A DNA stretch of 64,000 nt from Cytauxzoon felis (Eukaryota > Apicomplexa > Aconoidasida > Piroplasmida > Theileriidae). A program made the translations under genes and the position numbers. Numbering within the stretch: position 1 is the stretch's first letter; every line of letters begins with the position of its first letter. Below are positions 1 to 12,600 of the stretch, in pieces. The notes under the pieces are model-generated. The model worked only from the letters and a program-made list of their open reading frames with translations, had not been told where the DNA came from and did not search any database. The DNA is taken from assembly GCA_020283715.1 (NCBI GenBank), contig JAIQCW010000188.1, positions 62,001 to 126,000 on the forward strand, in the 5' to 3' direction.

Positions 1-701
1 CAAGAATAGAGAATAATTCTTTCTGTTCTGATACATCCCTGATAAAATGTTTCAAGTTAAACAGTTAACACACCAAACTTTAGCACAACAATCGAATCCT
101 CCTGAGAGTAGGACGAAATCTACTGTGGGATTCCACGATAAATTAGTAACTTTCATGGTGTGACCTGTAAGAGTACACCTGGGACTGGTAACATCTACTG
201 CGTCATTTGGTACATTCCATATTTTTACAGTACAATCTAAAATTATACATTTAATAAACAGAAAACAAACCGTCAGACGCTGACGCCAGTAAGCTAGCAT
301 CAAATTCATTAAATTTCAAATCTTGAATAGATCCACCGTGACCTAATAAATTGTTGTGATACTAACAAACACATACCCAAAAGTTTAATAACAGGAGGAT
401 TTCTTCCGAAATTATTTATATCTATCAAAGCGACAACACCACCACTACCAACATCCCATGGAAACTAAATATTACGAACAAAAACACTTCTAAACATACG
501 GCTATATGTTTTGGACTAGCTGCCAAACCGCAAGTCTGATTAGGACGGGCACTTATTTTCAGGTCCCTGTATGATTGTTTCCATGTTTCACCTATAACAA
601 ATAAGTAAAATTGTAACCAAAATACTTGATAGGATGATACACGTAAAAAGGGGATGCAAACAAAACTTACCAAAAATATTTTTAAGTTTCATACATCCCA
701 T
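1..701 (-). CDS. Coronin, actin-binding WD40 protein (N-terminal part, cut by window edge)
   Basis: Coronins bind F-actin through a seven-bladed WD40 propeller and shape actin dynamics, in apicomplexans linked to motility and invasion. The start at 701-699 opens a short exon encoding MGCMKLKNIF, spliced to GETWKQSYRDLKIS, which is the coronin N-terminal signature. Next come PWDVGSGG, then GHGGSI, then DCTVKIWNVP, then LTGHTMKV and LLSGGFDCCAKVW, matching coronin blades in order. At least five introns are needed. The last visible one, near 38-72, joins AKVW to DVSEQKELFSIL, which keeps the frame open to position 1. The C-terminal propeller, linker and coiled coil lie off the window. It is divergently transcribed from the secreted-protein gene to its right. 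Family call confident; exact exon edges inferred. Confidence 0.87.
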
Positions 702-1513
702 CGTGATGTAATATACTATCAAAAAAATACAACCGGATAATGATAGGATACTACTCTATGCGATAATATATATCATTGATATAGATTATAATGTCTATGA
801 AAAATCAGATTCGGACAAAAGTACACCAATGTGTAAATACAGTGATGTGTATATCAGGGTTGTGGTGTCTTAAAAGTTGATATGCTTGACGGTGCCATTA
901 GATTAAAATTTACGAACGTTCTGCCAACTTATATTTATGATAATAATCACTATTGTGCACTTTATCCGTGTATATTGTCAAATTGTTTTTTATTTGTCTA
1001 TTACTATTTCTTATTGACATCGCGGCTCCTGTGAATCGTTCTGTAAAGTAATTATACGTTTAATATTTAGTATCAAGTGTCATTATTTTAATATTGCATA
1101 TTTATAAAGCATCGGATAAACTTATTTAAGTACTGGAAATTAGCATTCATTAATAATTTAGTGTTGATAATTTAATGTGACACATTAGATGTCTATAAGC
1201 GTTGCCTGTTATTTTTGCTAACTGATTTATGATTAAATTTGTATTTATATATATATATATATATCAATCTGGTGGATACTCTTTTAGTTGTTGACTTATC
1301 TTGTTTTAGTGTTTTTATTGTTGTGATTTATTGATATATATTAACAAATTCGGAATTATAATAAATATCGATGTATATATTGTTTCTTTACTATACTCAA
1401 AAATATACTGAATTCAAACATAGTTCTTTAATAACAATTGATCGTTTTGCGATGCTTCTCATTCATGTTATTAACTATGATATTTTATTCTCGCCCCTGT
1501 AAATAATTTACGC
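702..1513. promoter_or_regulatory. Shared upstream region of two divergent genes
   Basis: About 810 bases of AT-rich sequence between the starts of coronin (leftward) and the secreted-protein gene (rightward). It holds no convincing reading frame and must carry both promoters. A perfect AT dinucleotide run of roughly 18 bases lies at about 1247-1264. No specific transcription-factor site can be named from the sequence alone. Confidence 0.5.
1247..1264. repeat. (AT)n microsatellite
   Basis: A pure TA/AT dinucleotide run within the divergent intergenic region, followed by ATCAATC. It is a simple repeat of the kind expected to vary in length between isolates. Confidence 0.8.
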
Positions 1514-3062
1514 ATGGATATTGGTATACTCAGTTCATTATTTTTTTGCTTTTTCATCCTTAAATTGTCTAAAAATTGTGTAATTTTGAGTGATACTAAC
1601 GAGGTATCCCAAAGCATTTCTTCAATGTCTGATCCTTCACCTGTAACGTCTACTGGTAACCCTTCTCAGATTATTTCAAACGATAATGGTATTCTGAATA
1701 AAATATTTAAAACTAATCACGTTTGTTTTAGGTGTGTCATTGGATTTAAAATCTAACAGTGATAGTGACGTATCACGCTCGTGTGCCCTTCCTGACATGG
1801 TAAGATATACAGTTAAGCCCGAAATAAAAAAGAAAATTACAAGAATAATAGTAGACGGAAATGTTCTCACCGTTCCATCTTCCGAATCGGTGGAGGCAGT
1901 ATATTGTAAACAGAACTTTGATGGGATCTTTACTGTAATTTTAGCTGGTGGAAAGTCCAGAGAATTTAAATACACAGATGGTAAGTTCTTGTGTATCAAG
2001 GTTGAGCTCGAACGAGATTTGAGTAAATCGGGTGTTAATGGAGCACTTGATGATATACCTATTTCGAAGCAAGGAGTAGACCTATTTATTGATAAAAACT
2101 GTGACAAAAGGATTGTACGAATTAAATTGGACTCAATATCTTGCTATAGACCTAAGTCATCAGAATTTATAATAACATCGATAAATATTGGAAGTTTATC
2201 GTACAAAATTGATACAAAGGCTGACGTAAACATGGTTTGTCATGTTCTCGATAATAATAAAGACTATTTTTCGATCGCTTATAAATATAACGGTAAAGTC
2301 ACTATGTTTAACCTCGTAAGTGATGGAAAACGAATTATTCGTGATTTCGCTTCTTCAAAATTGTTTAAACACATTAACATGGATCATGCTTTGACACACG
2401 ATACATTCTTCCTTGAAGATGAAGTTTTAACAAACGAAGGATCAACTGTAATTCTTAAGCTCATTGATATATCAACACATGAATATTCACTTGAAATCAT
2501 GAGCGAAAACTTAAAGCGTACCATTAAGTTGGACAATAAATTGGTTATACCTTCAAATACTGAGTTAAACGATATTAAAGTTAAAGAATACAACCACAAA
2601 TCCGAGCTTTTATGTTCATTTAGAGCGGGTCCTATTATTGTATGCATAGCTTATTCTAAAAATATTGATGAATCTATCTATGTCATGAACCAGCTACACG
2701 ACAATCCGTTAGACCATGAAACATTTATTGAGCATTTTGGTCTTAAATCATGCAAAGACATTGGTATTTTACATTCGGACACCATAATAATGGATACAAT
2801 TAACACCGGATTACGTGTTCAGCAGTATGGTAGATTCATAACCATAGATACTATAAACCAAAGCAAGCACGTCATCGTTATTCAACACAATGTTGGAATA
2901 TTGTTTAAAGCCTACAACACATATACTTTGACGATCTGTAATGATAGTCACTATGTGAACATAGGCATCATATCAAAAATTGATAACGATATTACACATT
3001 ATCATTTGGCAGGTGAAGACAATGGGAATTTCACATTGAAGTCACTTAAGGTTATTAGTTAG
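1514..3062 (+). CDS. Secreted protein of unknown function (about 500 aa)
   Basis: No family was recognised. Exon 1 (1514-1688) begins with a strong signal peptide (MDIGILSSLFFCFFILKLSK) followed by a Ser/Thr-rich stretch. A 43-nt intron (1689-1731, GT...TTTTAG) joins SNDNG to VSLDLKS and the frame stays open to TAG at 3062. The mature part is rich in beta-type alternation of hydrophobic and polar residues, with few cysteines (for example SCALPD, VYCKQ, NCDKR, SCYRP, MVCHV, SCKDI). It has no second membrane segment or GPI-type tail. Loosely similar blocks (R-I/T-I-x-L/V-D followed by about 40 residues and a C or V strand) recur three or four times and may be diverged tandem beta modules. It is predicted to enter the secretory route, so it may be a surface, vacuolar or exported protein. 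Confidence 0.75.
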
Positions 3063-3256
3063 TATCGCAAAACCCACAAACAAAAATTCTAATATTTATT
3101 CAGCAGTATAGTGCTTAGACATTTCACTATTGCAGCTATATTTGTAAACTGTTTAATCCCTATTTTACATAGATGAGTTCCCCGTGATTTAATCAAAGAT
3201 GTAATTTTTTTAAATTTAATGTTGATTGTGAATACATATATTAATTTTATGTTATT

Positions 3257-5339
3257 ATGAATAGTGATATTGAGGGAAATGAGTATAATTGTCGAACATT
3301 AAGTATCGATGTACAGGTAAATAAGCCAATTATTATAACGTACATAATACTTGTTTTTATTGATAAGTACAACACCCTAACAGTTATAACACAAAATTTT
3401 CATATCCAGGAAGGATTTTTTGATCTATTGTGCAATAATGACTCGTCTATGGACTCCGTAGATCACCCAAACAAAGTCGTTCAAACCAAGCATTCCATCG
3501 ATAAATCGTTAACAAAGAGTCCTGACGTAATCAATCCTTTTAAATCGAATGAAAACTGGTCTGATTATATGCTCTGTAAATCTCTCCTAAAGGTATTCAT
3601 TTAATTGTATTCAAGCACCATACTTAGGCGATATCAGACCTCGGTTTTGAATATCCAACCGTTGTTCAGAGTAAAATTATACCACTAGCTCTTGAAGGAA
3701 AGGATATTTTGGTTACTGCTGAAACAGGTATCTTATTTCATATTGACTATGATATTTATCAATTAAGGGTCTGGAAAAACTGCAGCATTTTTGATTCCAA
3801 TATTACAACGTCTTGTTACAATGGGAGGTTTAAGACAAACTGATGTTTGTTTGTAATTATACACCTATATTTTATCATTTTAGAAATCATTAAAGCATTT
3901 TGATGCAGCAAGAGGACCTACGAAAGCACTAGTATTGCTTCCCACTAGAGAGCTTGCTGCACAATGCTTTAACGTTTTTCAATCATTGTCTAAGTATATG
4001 GATGTTAATGGAATATTAGTTTGTTTTCCCTAAAAATTATTATGAACTTCAGTTAACTGGAGGGATACCCATTAAAGAACAGGAGGTTAAGCTTAAGTTT
4101 GTTCATGAAATTATAATATCCACACCTGGAAGAATTTTGGATATTTTAATCAACTCTGGAGTATGTTTAATTGACCATTTATATTAATTTTAGTGTATTA
4201 ATATGGATGGAATTGAAATTGTCATAATGGACGAAGCTGATAGATTGCTCGAATTGGGTTTCATAGATGAGGTATGGTATGTAATTATTCTGTATTTTAA
4301 TATAGTGTTTAAAAATATTAAATTATTGTAACAAAAAACGTCAAACAATGTTGTTTAGTGCTACCCTAACAAAACAAACTAGGGATTTGGTTAAGTTATC
4401 ACTAGTAAATCCTATATATATAAACGCTGTTGGATCCACTCAAATTTCAAAATCACTCAAGTTTGAAATGATACTGATTCCAAGTGACGATTTACGAGAG
4501 GCATGTACTCTCTACCTATGTGAAAAACACTACAAGACACAAACTATTTTATTTTTTCAAGTAAATTATATATATTTTAATATGAACACACAGACAAAAA
4601 AAGCTGCACACCGCATGGCTGTAATATTTCAATTACTTAATTTTAAATTTGGGGAATTACATGGGAATTTATCGCAATCAAAAAGATTTGAATCAATTGA
4701 AAAGTATTATATTAATTTGATACTATGATTTTTTAGGTTTAAAAGTGGGGAAATTAATTACATTTTGGCTAGTGAGCTTGCTTCTCGAGGGTTGGATATA
4801 CCTGGAATAACGACTGTTATTAATGTACATTTACCCACCGATATTACAAGGTATCCATATGATTAAATTTAATTTCAAACATTTTAGATACATACATAGG
4901 GTTGGGAGGACTGCTAGAATGGGGGCTCAAGGAAAGGCTGTAACATTATACACTGAAGAAGAAAAGACCCATGTTAAAATGATCCTTAAGAATACATGCA
5001 GTGTAAAAGAAACATTAGAAAAACACAGAAGGAAAATATCACGAGAAATTCTCAGTAAATACAAAAAAAAGATTTCGAGTATAGAGGGCAGAATTCAAAC
5101 TATATTACTCAATGAACGATTGGAAAAGGATATAAGGCTGTGCGAATATGCCGCTAAAAGAACCGGTGAGGATGCTAATTCAGGTTAGTTATTTTCCCAG
5201 AACATAATATCTATTTACAGGGAAAAGATTGTGGTTTAGATCGGTAAAAGAAAAGAAATTGTCTTCTAAAAATGAGTTAATAGAGCGAAAGGAACAAATT
5301 TATAGAAATATAATAAACGATGCAGCAGTATATCCATAG
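3257..5339 (+). CDS. DEAD-box RNA helicase, Drs1/DDX27 type
   Basis: ATP-dependent RNA helicase; the Drs1/DDX27 group acts in the nucleolus in 60S ribosome assembly. All core motifs appear in order once about eight small introns are removed: Q-motif region ([11 protein letters not shown]), Walker A ([11 protein letters not shown]), PTRELA, LTGGI, TPGR, the DEAD box ([13 protein letters not shown]), SAT (LFSATLTKQ), the motif IV/V region ([21 protein letters not shown]) and motif VI ([12 protein letters not shown]). The exon 1 start at 3257 is the first ATG. The final exon, joined by an intron ending near 5220, reads [13 protein letters not shown] and stops at TAG 5337-5339. The lysine-rich tail after the helicase core (about 100 aa) and the [11 protein letters not shown] block favour Drs1/DDX27 over other nucleolar DEAD proteins. 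Subfamily is inference. Confidence 0.88.
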
Positions 5340-5979
5340 AAAGTGATGAATTTATAAAAGGGGCCTGAGAAAATCTAGAAATATTCGTAAAGGAAGTATC
5401 TTTAATTAAAAAAGGTCGAGAGTTAATGCAAGACTATAAATAACTCTGAAGCAAAGTATATCAAATCCTAATTAGCCTAACGCTTTGTGTTAAATGCAAC
5501 TAAATGTAATAATACTTTTTATAAAAATGTATATTCTAAAAATAATAATCCTTGGAGATTGTTTGTCTTAATAGTACGGAGTTTTGGATTGATGGTGCTA
5601 CTGTAAATTACATCAAACTTGGTTTATTTTAAAAATATCAATTATATACATTTTCATGTATTCATACCATTACATACATATTCTGTATACATTCTAAATG
5701 ATATATACGTTACTTCTTACATATTTATAAAACATTTACTCTATACTTTAATATAATTCTCTGTGCTTTGCCACGATTTACACAAATTCAACTTCTACAT
5801 TTTTACAGTTTACTTCCATATAACTTAATTCACCCATGATTTGCCCTCGTAAAATCTACTATAAGGTGGTTTTATTTTAATAGTGTTCCGTTTCACAAAT
5901 GCAACATTGGAAATTTGCATTTTATAAAATGGTAGATTCGTTCATTATTCTAGATTGATACTTTGAAATTGTTTATTAA
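5340..5979. other. Intergenic, 640 bases, nothing coding seen
   Basis: AT-rich spacer between two rightward genes. It should hold the 3' end of the helicase transcript and the promoter of the next gene. No frame, RNA gene or repeat was recognised. Confidence 0.5.
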
Positions 5980-7780
5980 ATGGATAAGAGGTCAATAATT
6001 TCGTCTGAAGACCTGAATAAAACTTCACTTGGCGATCATCACAGAAGTGATTCGAATAAATATTTAAATGAAGAGACGATATCGCAATTCGATCCAAAGT
6101 TAAGTTCACGTGAAATGAGGAAGATAAAATATTATGAAGATATGTTTGCAAGGATGGCTAACGATGACAAGAATTTAATAGGCACCTCATCTTCATCATT
6201 AACTAATATGTATTCCTCCGTTAAGACAGTGAAACATAGGACTGCACGCACTAAAAACTACGACAAAAAGGATGCTGAACCAAAAACTGGAACTAAGATT
6301 ACTGTGCCAGAGACAGTCCATAAGGATATATTATTAGAAAATAATCGTTGCACTGATAACACAGTAGGTAGATTATCTCCAAAAGGAGTTTTGGCGAGGT
6401 CAGCTAGCGACTATGGTGTTTTGGATGCTAAGGATAAATCAAAAATTGACCCTGATGCGCGTGTTAATACCTTTGTCAAACGCGGAAAATCACTTATAGA
6501 TGAAAGAAGACTATATAAGTTTCAATCAATGCCATCCGTTACGAAGAAGTCGAAAAGAATTGATTCGTTAGATACTAAACAAAATGAAACTACTATACCG
6601 ATACCCTTTGATGTTAGAGACACTGATGGTTCACTTAACAAAAATATGATTACTGAGTCAATTATACCGGATAGCAATAAGCTTTCAGTTAAATTGGATT
6701 CATTATATAAACAGAAATTATTTATGTCCTCTATTGAAATTCCAAAGCTTAAGCCCAAACTTGACGCCTCTCCTATTAAAAATATAGATGATACTAATTT
6801 AAACAAGTCATTTGATGATTCAAATACTACTGGTGATCAATTAAACGGGGTAAAGATCACTAAAGATATAGATACTTCTATTTGTAACGATATTTATGAC
6901 CAAGATCCCTGTTCACTTTCAATTCAAAAACAGGATTCGTGTGAGAAAGCCGACTTATTGTCGAATCTTACCCAGAAAAAGCCTCCTAGAGGTAAAAGAT
7001 CTAAGCCAAAACGTTATTCTCTGGCAGTAAACTATGCAACATCTGATGATATTGATGTTCTTGATGCCAATACATGTGAATATGTGTCTGAATCTAAGTT
7101 GGAACTGGGATCAGTTGAGGAACACAAAACAACTGTTAAAACTCGTACTAAATCTCAAAAAGTGGTGGGAAGAAAAAAGAAACAAGAGGTATTATATTTT
7201 AATTATTTATTGTATTTTATGTAGGATTTGGGTATTATTTATGATGTTATGGATAAGGCAAACTCTATTAAAGAGAATCGCAGCATTTCAAAATCCGCAC
7301 CCTCGAAAGCACATAAGTGTTCCTTTAAATCTGATAAGCAGGATTCAACCCCCATTAATAATATAGGTTTGTTTGAATATATATTTTAAGTAGATTTATA
7401 AATTAGATCACGACATAATAGATAATTTATTGGTTGATGAAAACAGAGTTCGTATTATAACAATGGATGAAGCAGAATTAATGTTGAATACCTATGTCTC
7501 CACCAGAAGCATTACTGTTTTAAAGGATATAATAGGCGAATCAATATCTAATAGACATTTTGGTTATATAGAGCATATGGCCAATGAAAACGCTGCACCA
7601 AGTAGCGTAATACGTTCAATTGAATTAAGGCCAACTATTGCTTGTTTTCTGGACCCAAAGAATATCAGCGCTCCGGCAAGACGGGAAAAATCACATGATA
7701 ATATAACAAATGAAATAGATCTTCCCCAAAATCCCTTGGAACTATCGTTTAGATATAAGTTTTTTAAAACAATTATTTAA
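5980..7780 (+). CDS. Unknown basic, low-complexity protein (about 575 aa)
   Basis: I do not recognise this gene. Exon 1 runs from ATG 5980 to about 7188 and reads KKKQE before a 36-nt intron. Exon 2 (about 7225-7363) reads DLGIIYDVMDKANS. A second intron of about 44 nt leads to the last exon, which stops at 7780. The protein is rich in Lys, Asp and Ser, without signal peptide or membrane segment. Points of structure are an N-terminal helix (SSREMRKIKYYEDMFARM), basic clusters (RGKRSKPKRYS near residue 340, GRKKKQE near 405) that look like nuclear localisation signals, and a folded-looking C-terminal region (VRIITMDEAELMLNTYVS ... NRHFGYIEHMANENAAPSS). A nuclear role is plausible but inferred only from the basic clusters. 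Confidence 0.72.
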
Positions 7781-7898
7781 AATATTATTAGACATGAAAT
7801 TTGAGATAATATAGACAAGTGTTAGTCATGATCGCCACGCATAAAGTAGCCCAGAATATACTTAATTTCCTAGCATTTAATTGTATATTTTTAAATAG

Positions 7899-9302
7899 TC
7901 AAACCTTGAGATTTTTGTTTACCTCCTTTTCCAGTGCGGAACGGCCGTTGTCCAGGATGTTTGCAAGGAATTTCTCGTCATTGATTATTTCATAATACTT
8001 CCTAAAATGGAATAACAACCTAATAAAATTATAATACCTTTTTATTGGTCTCAAAAAATCTACGATAACCGTTGCTATTTCATCTTTGAGCTTGGAAAAG
8101 TCATTGATATCAACGGCACTTATAATTTCATCATATGTTTTATTAGAGAATATTCTTAATATATTTAACAGATTTACAACCTCAAGTGAACTTATACAAT
8201 CAAATTCTAAAAATAACGTAATAATTTAATAGATCATTATACCGTTAGGTGATGCAGTTTTAGCGGACCTTATCTTATCTATTATAACATTATCAGGATC
8301 TAATATGTTGATTTTGCTTTTGGGGCTCCTATCAGACTTTGACATCTTCCTTTTACCATCTGAAAGAGATTTAATCCTAAAAATAAATATAATGAGGAAA
8401 ATAACACACTTTAAATATTCGAATGGCCACGTTTTGGGTATTGGTATTACATCAGAGCCCAATAGAAAATTTAGTTTTTTCGCGATTTCTCTCACCAATA
8501 TTATATGCAATACTTGATCTGGTCCAGCTATTATATAATTAGTTCTGAATGTCAATATATCTGCAGACATCTGATAAAAAATATGCAGTCAAGACATGAA
8601 AACATACCAATAAAGGATATAACAATGTCGCAATATTAGTAGAGAATACATTCATACCACGATTCCTGAACTGACTTATTTTCGATAAACGCTCTGAAAA
8701 ATAAAGTTTACAAAACGTTTTACAAACTAGCACTAATTACTGTGGATAAAATCCAATGCAGTTCAAGAATCTCTGGGAATTGACTCTGCAATATTATATT
8801 CGATCTATTTTGTTCTAATCCACATGCTATAGATATTGCTAAAGTTTGTTTTATATTGTCAGATAGACCAGTTACATTCCTGTTTATGTCTACAAATATA
8901 TATACGTACATTTGTTACTAACCGGAAGTTGCATGGAGATCGGCTATCATAAATTTAAGATTAGAATTGTTCTCCTGATATTTTAAACAAGGATAAATAC
9001 ACCCTATATAGTTTCCAATATGAACATTACCGCTAGGCTGTAAATTTTTGTTGTTTGATAGATTAAAAATTTTGCATAAAAATCCGAAGATTTTTAACAC
9101 ATATTCAAACCAATCATACCTGAATTGCAGAAAGTACATTAAGGTCGTTAGTAGAATTTAAGCATGTATATCGTTGTTTTATTAGTCGGTGTGGAACTAC
9201 ATACAAATACTTATTGCATGCCACATTAGACAATTTAATAGATAATATGTAAGATACAAATGAATAAGCGAACACCAATGACAATATATTCCAAAAAATC
9301 AT
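7899..9302 (-). CDS. Tryptophanyl-tRNA synthetase, bacterial type, predicted organellar
   Basis: Class I synthetase that charges tRNA-Trp. The HIGH-type motif is split by an intron: VLSAIQ joined to [12 protein letters not shown]. Further matches are [22 protein letters not shown], the tryptophan-binding stretch [19 protein letters not shown], and the KMSKS loop ([11 protein letters not shown]). The C-terminal exons read [22 protein letters not shown] and [10 protein letters not shown], the usual bacterial TrpRS ending, with TGA at 7901-7899. About seven introns. The start at 9302 gives a hydrophobic leader ([20 protein letters not shown]) followed by a basic stretch, the two-part layout of apicoplast-targeted proteins. 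A cytosolic TrpRS in this group would be of the longer eukaryotic type, so the organellar copy is the better reading; apicoplast versus mitochondrion is not settled. Confidence 0.9.
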
Positions 9303-9396
9303 TAGATATATACATACTTATTAATTTTAAAACATTTACCTCTAAGATAGAGTTAGAATCAAAACATAAATTACTCTACTGAACATAATAACATAA

Positions 9397-9550
9397 ATGA
9401 ATATGGACCACGAAATGTTTATCTTACTATGATAATATAGTTCATGAATTTGAGAATTCATTTAAGTAGTATAATATGTATTAAACAGAATGGGATATAT
9501 CCAATGTTGATGATTATGCGTGGGGAGATCCTTATGAGAATAACGCATAA
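9397..9550 (+). CDS. Possible tiny acidic Sem1/DSS1-like gene (uncertain)
   Basis: In the short gap upstream of the Tousled-like kinase there are fragments that look like a Sem1/DSS1 protein, the small acidic proteasome-lid subunit: MDHE, then HEFENSF after a candidate 24-nt intron, then WDISNVDDYAWGDPYENNA before TAA at 9548-9550. Family members carry a FEEF-x-x-EDW motif followed by an acidic stretch with paired tryptophans. The two halves do not join in one frame through the obvious 23-nt GT-AG intron (about 9456-9488), so either the splice site is unusual or the likeness is chance. Confidence 0.25.
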
Positions 9551-9634
9551 ATTATCCCGAAAATTATGATGTGTGTATTAATCGACTAACAAAATTGCCG
9601 TAAACACCATTGCAGTTAACATTTAATTGAAACA

Positions 9635-12600
9635 ATGGAGTTACAATATGTTAATCAAGATATAATTAATAGTTCTATGCCGCTTGTGTTCATAAACTCG
9701 AAAAATGAAAGTGAAATATTTATTACACCTCCAGATTACCCTTATAAACACTGTAAAGTGTCATCTTTGGTAAAAAATAATAGGAAATCAGACAGCAACG
9801 ACACGGAATATCCCATCCTTCCGAAGCTTGTAAAAACTCCTAGAAAAACATTAGTTACGTATAGTCCTCGAATTGACAGTAATACCGAAAGGAAATTGAA
9901 CATACCCTTCGAAGATATCATAAATAAAAGAATAAATTCTTTTTTAGATGGTACTACATTCAACAATACGAATTCCTTTTCAAACAACAACGAGCATGAC
10001 ATCGCAAATATATTCACTGAGGTGCCGTTACTGTTATTTTTATACAAACAAACACATTTTAGGAAATTAAGAAGCATAGAAGACACTTTATTTTCGCGCG
10101 GCAGTGGAAAAGGAATGCTATTAATAACTACTTAATAAATCATTATATCAGCAAATTTGGCAACAGTTCAGCACAATCTATTAAAGATAGCTTAAATTCT
10201 CGTTACATGTCAAATGTTGGTAGTTATAAATACATTAAAATGTTGTTTGGATTTAAGGACGAACATCGAATTAATAGGTATTTAATATTTTAAAGTTTAA
10301 TTTAAAAGACAGAATGTCCGCCACTAAAGATTGGAGACGATTGAATCCCTTACAAATTAAAAAATTGGAAGAAATTCTTGTAAGATACTATGACTTTTTA
10401 TACAAAAAACAAGTAATATCAATAGTTATTTTATACTATTTTATAGGAGCATAATGCAAAATTAAAGCGCATGGCTTCCTCGGTATGTAAATATAAAACG
10501 CTTTATATTTATTAAGACATCACGCTATTTTTTCGAAATCTTGGCAGAAGCGAAAGAGTGCGAAAGAAAGATGTATGAATGTGAATTATTCGCTGAGGAG
10601 AATACATATGGGCGGCGTGATTTTATATCCGAATTCCAGAGGGAAACACAAATGATTAAAAAACGATGGGGAAAGCTTTACACATTTTCAGTTGCTTGCT
10701 TACGCAAATCTATGGATAGAAATCGTCAAAACAAATGCGAACCAACCTCAACACCAAACAGAATAAATACGTCCTCTGCTTTATGCGTGAACAATAGTAA
10801 CGATTATAATGTCAACATTCGCATTGAGAATACAGAAAATAATAGAATTTCTAATAGTAATGGACCGATTAACATGTATACCATGCAAAATCACACAGAA
10901 AATACTGCTCCTATGGTGCCATGTGTAAATGATAATAACAATGTAGCCATACCCAGAGCAGATCCTGGAAGTCCCAATTATATTGAAGAGTTTCCTGAAC
11001 AAGTATATAATTCGTCTAGAGATACCACAATACCATTTGAGGTAACCGCTTCTTGTAGCACTAAGCAAGGGAAAGAAACTAGCACAACACAATTAACAAT
11101 TCTCGATAATGATCAAACTGATGAAGATTGTAAAATTGAAAATGTGCCAAATGAGGGTTCAGTTACAAGTATATACCATCATATACTTATACATAAATAA
11201 TTTAGGGGGGTGCAACGTATCGTCTTCCAGTGACGATGTGATCGATGATATGCAAATTTCTGACCGTTTAGACAATAATCAAAAAATCAATAGCGTTCGC
11301 CATTATCATAACGATTTTACGGCTTCACAAACCTTTTCAGCAGAATCTCACTATGATAGGAATTCTAAAAGTTACTATGACAATGACGGGGAAGCATCAA
11401 ACAAACTTAATTCCGTAGGAGGTGTAAATAAATGGATTTATAGTAAGATGGAAGAGAGAGGTGAGTTGGATGGGTATCGTTCAATATTGAAAGAACTTGA
11501 AATGCTTTTATTTTCTGGGGAAAATTCTATTTTGGGATTTACGTCATTGCCACAACAACTCAAATGGTTAGACGAAAAAGGTCAAAATCGTTCATCAGTA
11601 CCACCGAGCCAGGATAATTTTAGAGATGGGACATTATATACGACTTGCTGGTACGCTGAAATTAGGCTGATGAAAATTTTGCAAGGCGCCCTTTATACAC
11701 TTAGAATGGCGAAAACACGCACTAATGAACTAGTATCGCTTATATTACAACAAATACTTAAGGCAAACAACGAATTATATGAGTTGAAACGGAAATTAGA
11801 CAATGGCCGCTGTGCCCTTTACAAGAAGCTCAAGCTTCATTGGGCTGAAAGGAATTCCAAGTGGGGGGGATTCCTACCATTAAAAAGGGGATATAGATTG
11901 TTGAACATGTTAGGAAAAGGGGGGTTTGCTGAAGTTTGGGAAGTGTTTGACCCTATAACATTAACCGTTCAAGCTGCAAAACTGCATATACTGTCACATG
12001 ATATGGACGCAATTGAAAGGGGTAACGTGGTTATGAGAGTTAAAAATGAAATAGATATTCATAAAACTTGTAGAACACATAAGCATATTGTAAACATGAA
12101 AGCCTGCTTTGAAATGGGGGATAATATGTTGGCAACAATATTAGAACTATGCGACGGTAATTGAACAGCTGAATTATTTTAATATCTTTAGATGGAGATT
12201 TGGATCATTATATTAAGTTACATGGGCCGGTACCCGAAAAGCTTGCTTTGACATGGACATACCAAATATTAGAGTAATTTTATCTTATATTTACTTATAT
12301 TTTCAGTGGCCTTAAATACATGAAGACACTACCCGAGGGGCGGGTTCATCATTGTGTACGTTCCTTCCACTAACCATATACACTAAAGTAGGATTTGAAG
12401 CCAGGAAACATATTGAAACATAGGGGTAATATAAAACTTGCTGATTTTGGTTTATCTAAGGTACTTCACATATATCAGTTTTTAATTTACATAGATGGCC
12501 ACAAATGACTCAAACCAAATATATTGGGGTGGTGGTGGAACTATTTGGTACCAGCCTCCTGAATGTCTTTTGGCTAATATTAAAAATAATCATCGTGTTA

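Noticed and set aside
1676..2107. 143-codon leftward frame antisense to the secreted-protein gene
   Set aside because: It lies wholly opposite a well-supported coding exon and has no independent evidence.
1514..3062. FAINT-domain (DUF529) assignment for the secreted protein
   Set aside because: The block spacing is suggestive, but I cannot see the family's conserved aromatic and Asp pattern, so I left it as unknown.
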